From positions 1-47,770 of the forward strand of contig NZ_JAAFHA010000020.1 in assembly GCF_010365055.1 (NCBI RefSeq): a stretch of 47,770 nucleotides of DNA, read 5' to 3'. This DNA comes from Rhodoferax sp. GTDB taxonomy: Bacteria; Pseudomonadota; Gammaproteobacteria; Burkholderiales; Burkholderiaceae_C. The notes beneath the pieces were generated by a model, which did no database searches, was not told the DNA's origin, and saw only the letters and a list, made by a program, of their open reading frames with translations. Numbering within the stretch: the stretch's first letter is position 1; every line of letters begins with the position of its first letter. Positions 46,320-47,770 of the stretch are shown here, piece after piece. Position numbers and translations under genes: made by a program.

Positions 46320-47399
46320 ATGGCCCGCAAAATGACATTGCTGAACGCGCAGTTTTTTGAAAAACTTAGACGTCTTCTTCCACAAGATCAGCAGCATGAG
46401 CAGCCGCGATTAAATCGCTGGCTGAACACCAATGAGATTGAAAAAAACTGGCTCAAAGATGTCAAGTTTGAAACAGATGAAATGTTCCAGTTTGGAGATC
46501 ATTATCAGCTTGCCATCGCAGTGTTTGCCAATGAGCATTACATTGTCTGCTCTGGACTAAAGCCAGAACTTTTGGAAAGTGATTTTGAATATTGCGAAAT
46601 TAATACAGGACTGTTTTGCGCCGCAATTGTTGAGTTGAATATAAATCCAATTATTAGCGAAACCACTGGACTGGAACTTGCAGAAAATATATTCATACCA
46701 ATTGAAAATATTTCTGAAAAAGGAATGGGGTATGACTTAAGTATTGTTACAAAATATTTTCCAGAAATATCAATTTATAAAATTCATTCAAAATCGCCAT
46801 TTTTTAGTCTAGCGCCTGCATTACAGAGAGTTGGTCTTTTTGTAGTAACAAAATGTTCAGTATTGCAAAGTCTAAATTGGTCGCAAGCAGGGCTAGAAAT
46901 TGCCCGTGTGGTCTGCACTCTAGAAGTTGATATATTCCCATACGAATTAGTTTTACGAGCAATTACTGAACGAAAGTGGGATCATGCCTTTCTCGAAATT
47001 TATCGCTCTATCGAATTTTTGTACCCTTTCCCAAAAATAAATGAACTGAAAAATAAGCTCAAGTTAAGCTTACCCAGCGAAGCAATAAGTGAGATAGTAG
47101 AAGACGTCTTGAGTTGGAGGCCTGTTGAAGAAGCAGCTTTGCAAGGACTGCTTAAGAATTTGCCCTTGAATTTGCTCAATGAGTTTAAATTGGCATTTGA
47201 TAGTGAGGCAAAAATAACTGGCTTCGATAATAAAAAGGCTGCCAGCTTAATTTATAAGTTAAGAAATGATTGCGTCCATTTTCGACCTGTCCAAAAATCA
47301 TCTAGTCTTCGTTCCAACGTGAACTGGGAGATACTTTTGCCAACAATGCTACATGCAACACATTTTTGTTACGGGAACCAATTAATTTCGTCCACCTAA
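46320..47399 (+). CDS. HEPN-like protein of the A+T-rich island
   Basis: A 359-aa protein without recognised full-length family. Residues about 210-350 are helical and end in KAASLIYKLRNDCVHFRP, where Arg315-Asn-Asp-Cys-Val-His320 is an R-x4-H motif of HEPN ribonucleases; an upstream helix WDHAFLEIYRSIEFLYPFP provides the acidic/aromatic partner seen in such folds. The N-terminal 200 residues are unplaced. The A+T content equals that of the preceding DGQHR-like gene, and the two are 22 bp apart on the same strand. A nuclease-toxin or defence role is an inference. Confidence 0.5.
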   Translation: MARKMTLLNAQFFEKLRRLLPQDQQHEQPRLNRWLNTNEIEKNWLKDVKFETDEMFQFGDHYQLAIAVFANEHYIVCSGLKPELLESDFEYCEINTGLFCAAIVELNINPIISETTGLELAENIFIPIENISEKGMGYDLSIVTKYFPEISIYKIHSKSPFFSLAPALQRVGLFVVTKCSVLQSLNWSQAGLEIARVVCTLEVDIFPYELVLRAITERKWDHAFLEIYRSIEFLYPFPKINELKNKLKLSLPSEAISEIVEDVLSWRPVEEAALQGLLKNLPLNLLNEFKLAFDSEAKITGFDNKKAASLIYKLRNDCVHFRPVQKSSSLRSNVNWEILLPTMLHATHFCYGNQLISST

Positions 47400-47456
47400 T
47401 AAACTCATTGGGGTATCGATGAATAACGGATAACGCATCAAAGAAAATTTATTCAA

Positions 47457-47681
47457 ATGGCTAAATTTCTAAACACCAGCGCGACCAACTATTTCCTTGA
47501 AGAGCTGATCAAGGGCGCCTCAGACCGTCTGATCTTGATTAGCCCATTCCTCAAGCTCAACGACCGCATGAAAGAACTGCTGGCGGATAAGAATCGGTTG
47601 AAGATCGACGTGCGCATCGTCTATGGCAAAAGCGAGTTGCAGCCGCAGGAAATCGAATGGCTACGGGGCCTGACCTCTTAA
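47457..47681 (+). pseudogene. Truncated phospholipase-D-like protein
   Basis: A 74-aa frame starting MAKFLNTSATNYFLEELIKG then DRLILISPFLKLNDRMKEL and KIDVRIVYGKSELQPQEIEW. This is the N-terminal alpha/beta part of a PLD-superfamily protein, which should continue to an HxK(x4)D motif; none follows. It stops at 47681. The remaining 89 bases to the window edge (starting GTCGACACTTCCCACCCC, later TCGGCCGAAATTT) contain no recognisable PLD coding and might be the edge of an insertion sequence. Base composition is already back near that of the core genome. Confidence 0.55.
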
Positions 47682-47770
47682 AGTCGACACTTCCCACCCC
47701 ATTTTTCGTTCCTTGGCGGTCCCTGGGCAAATGAAATCAACGAGTTAGGCGAGTTTTTCGGCCGAAATTT

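Overview
The window looks like a chromosomal segment of a betaproteobacterium, most likely Burkholderiales, family Comamonadaceae (Rhodoferax/Polaromonas-like). This rests on the high G+C, the form of BktB, GlnS and MutS, the sufABCDS-U arrangement, and dispersed intergenic repeats containing a GGGCTA[CG]AG[CG]C core that I associate with this family. It is inferred from recognised protein and repeat patterns; no search was run. Layout: (1) 0.1-6.1 kb is a signalling block: a NarL-type histidine kinase diverging from its response regulator, a stand-alone receiver, a BktB-type thiolase, and a NarX/NarL nitrate-sensor pair just downstream of the thiolase. (2) 6.2-9.6 kb holds a DUF3079 gene, a decayed IS630-family transposase, and a complete bufferin operon on the minus strand (bufA precursor, bufB MNIO enzyme, bufC partner, DoxX). 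(3) 9.8-18 kb is serA plus a long minus-strand SUF iron-sulfur operon (sufA-B-C-D-S-U-nfu) ending in an NsrR-like Rrf2 regulator, with two palindromes in its promoter region. (4) 18.3-22.1 kb is an OsmF/YehYXW-type osmoprotectant ABC transporter. (5) 22.4-24.4 kb is an HD-GYP phosphodiesterase, ECF sigma factor and zinc-finger anti-sigma operon, next to gene debris. (6) 24.8-35.5 kb carries a multidomain lysin-like protein, pta, small stress genes (dodecin, Usp, GST), mutS, and an Anbu proteasome-like peptidase coupled to an alpha/beta hydrolase. (7) 35.5-45.0 kb carries uppP, a LON-substrate-binding protein, a three-gene phospho-signalling/c-di-GMP operon, a membrane protein and glnS. (8) 45.1-47.7 kb is a visibly A+T-rich, probably acquired island: a DGQHR/ParB-like protein, a HEPN-like protein and a truncated phospholipase-D-like gene, running to the window edge. 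The two observations I rate highest are these. First, the bufferin operon and the ECF sigma operon 15 kb away share an unusual promoter-like element on the same strand (TGTAA[G/T], 16-17 bp, CGACTA). This suggests that the sigma factor controls both itself and the copper-related bufferin system. Second, the A+T-rich DGQHR-like/HEPN gene pair behind glnS looks like an undescribed two-gene defence or toxin-antitoxin-type module. Dispersed family-specific repeats also occur four times, once inside the mutS reading frame without breaking it.
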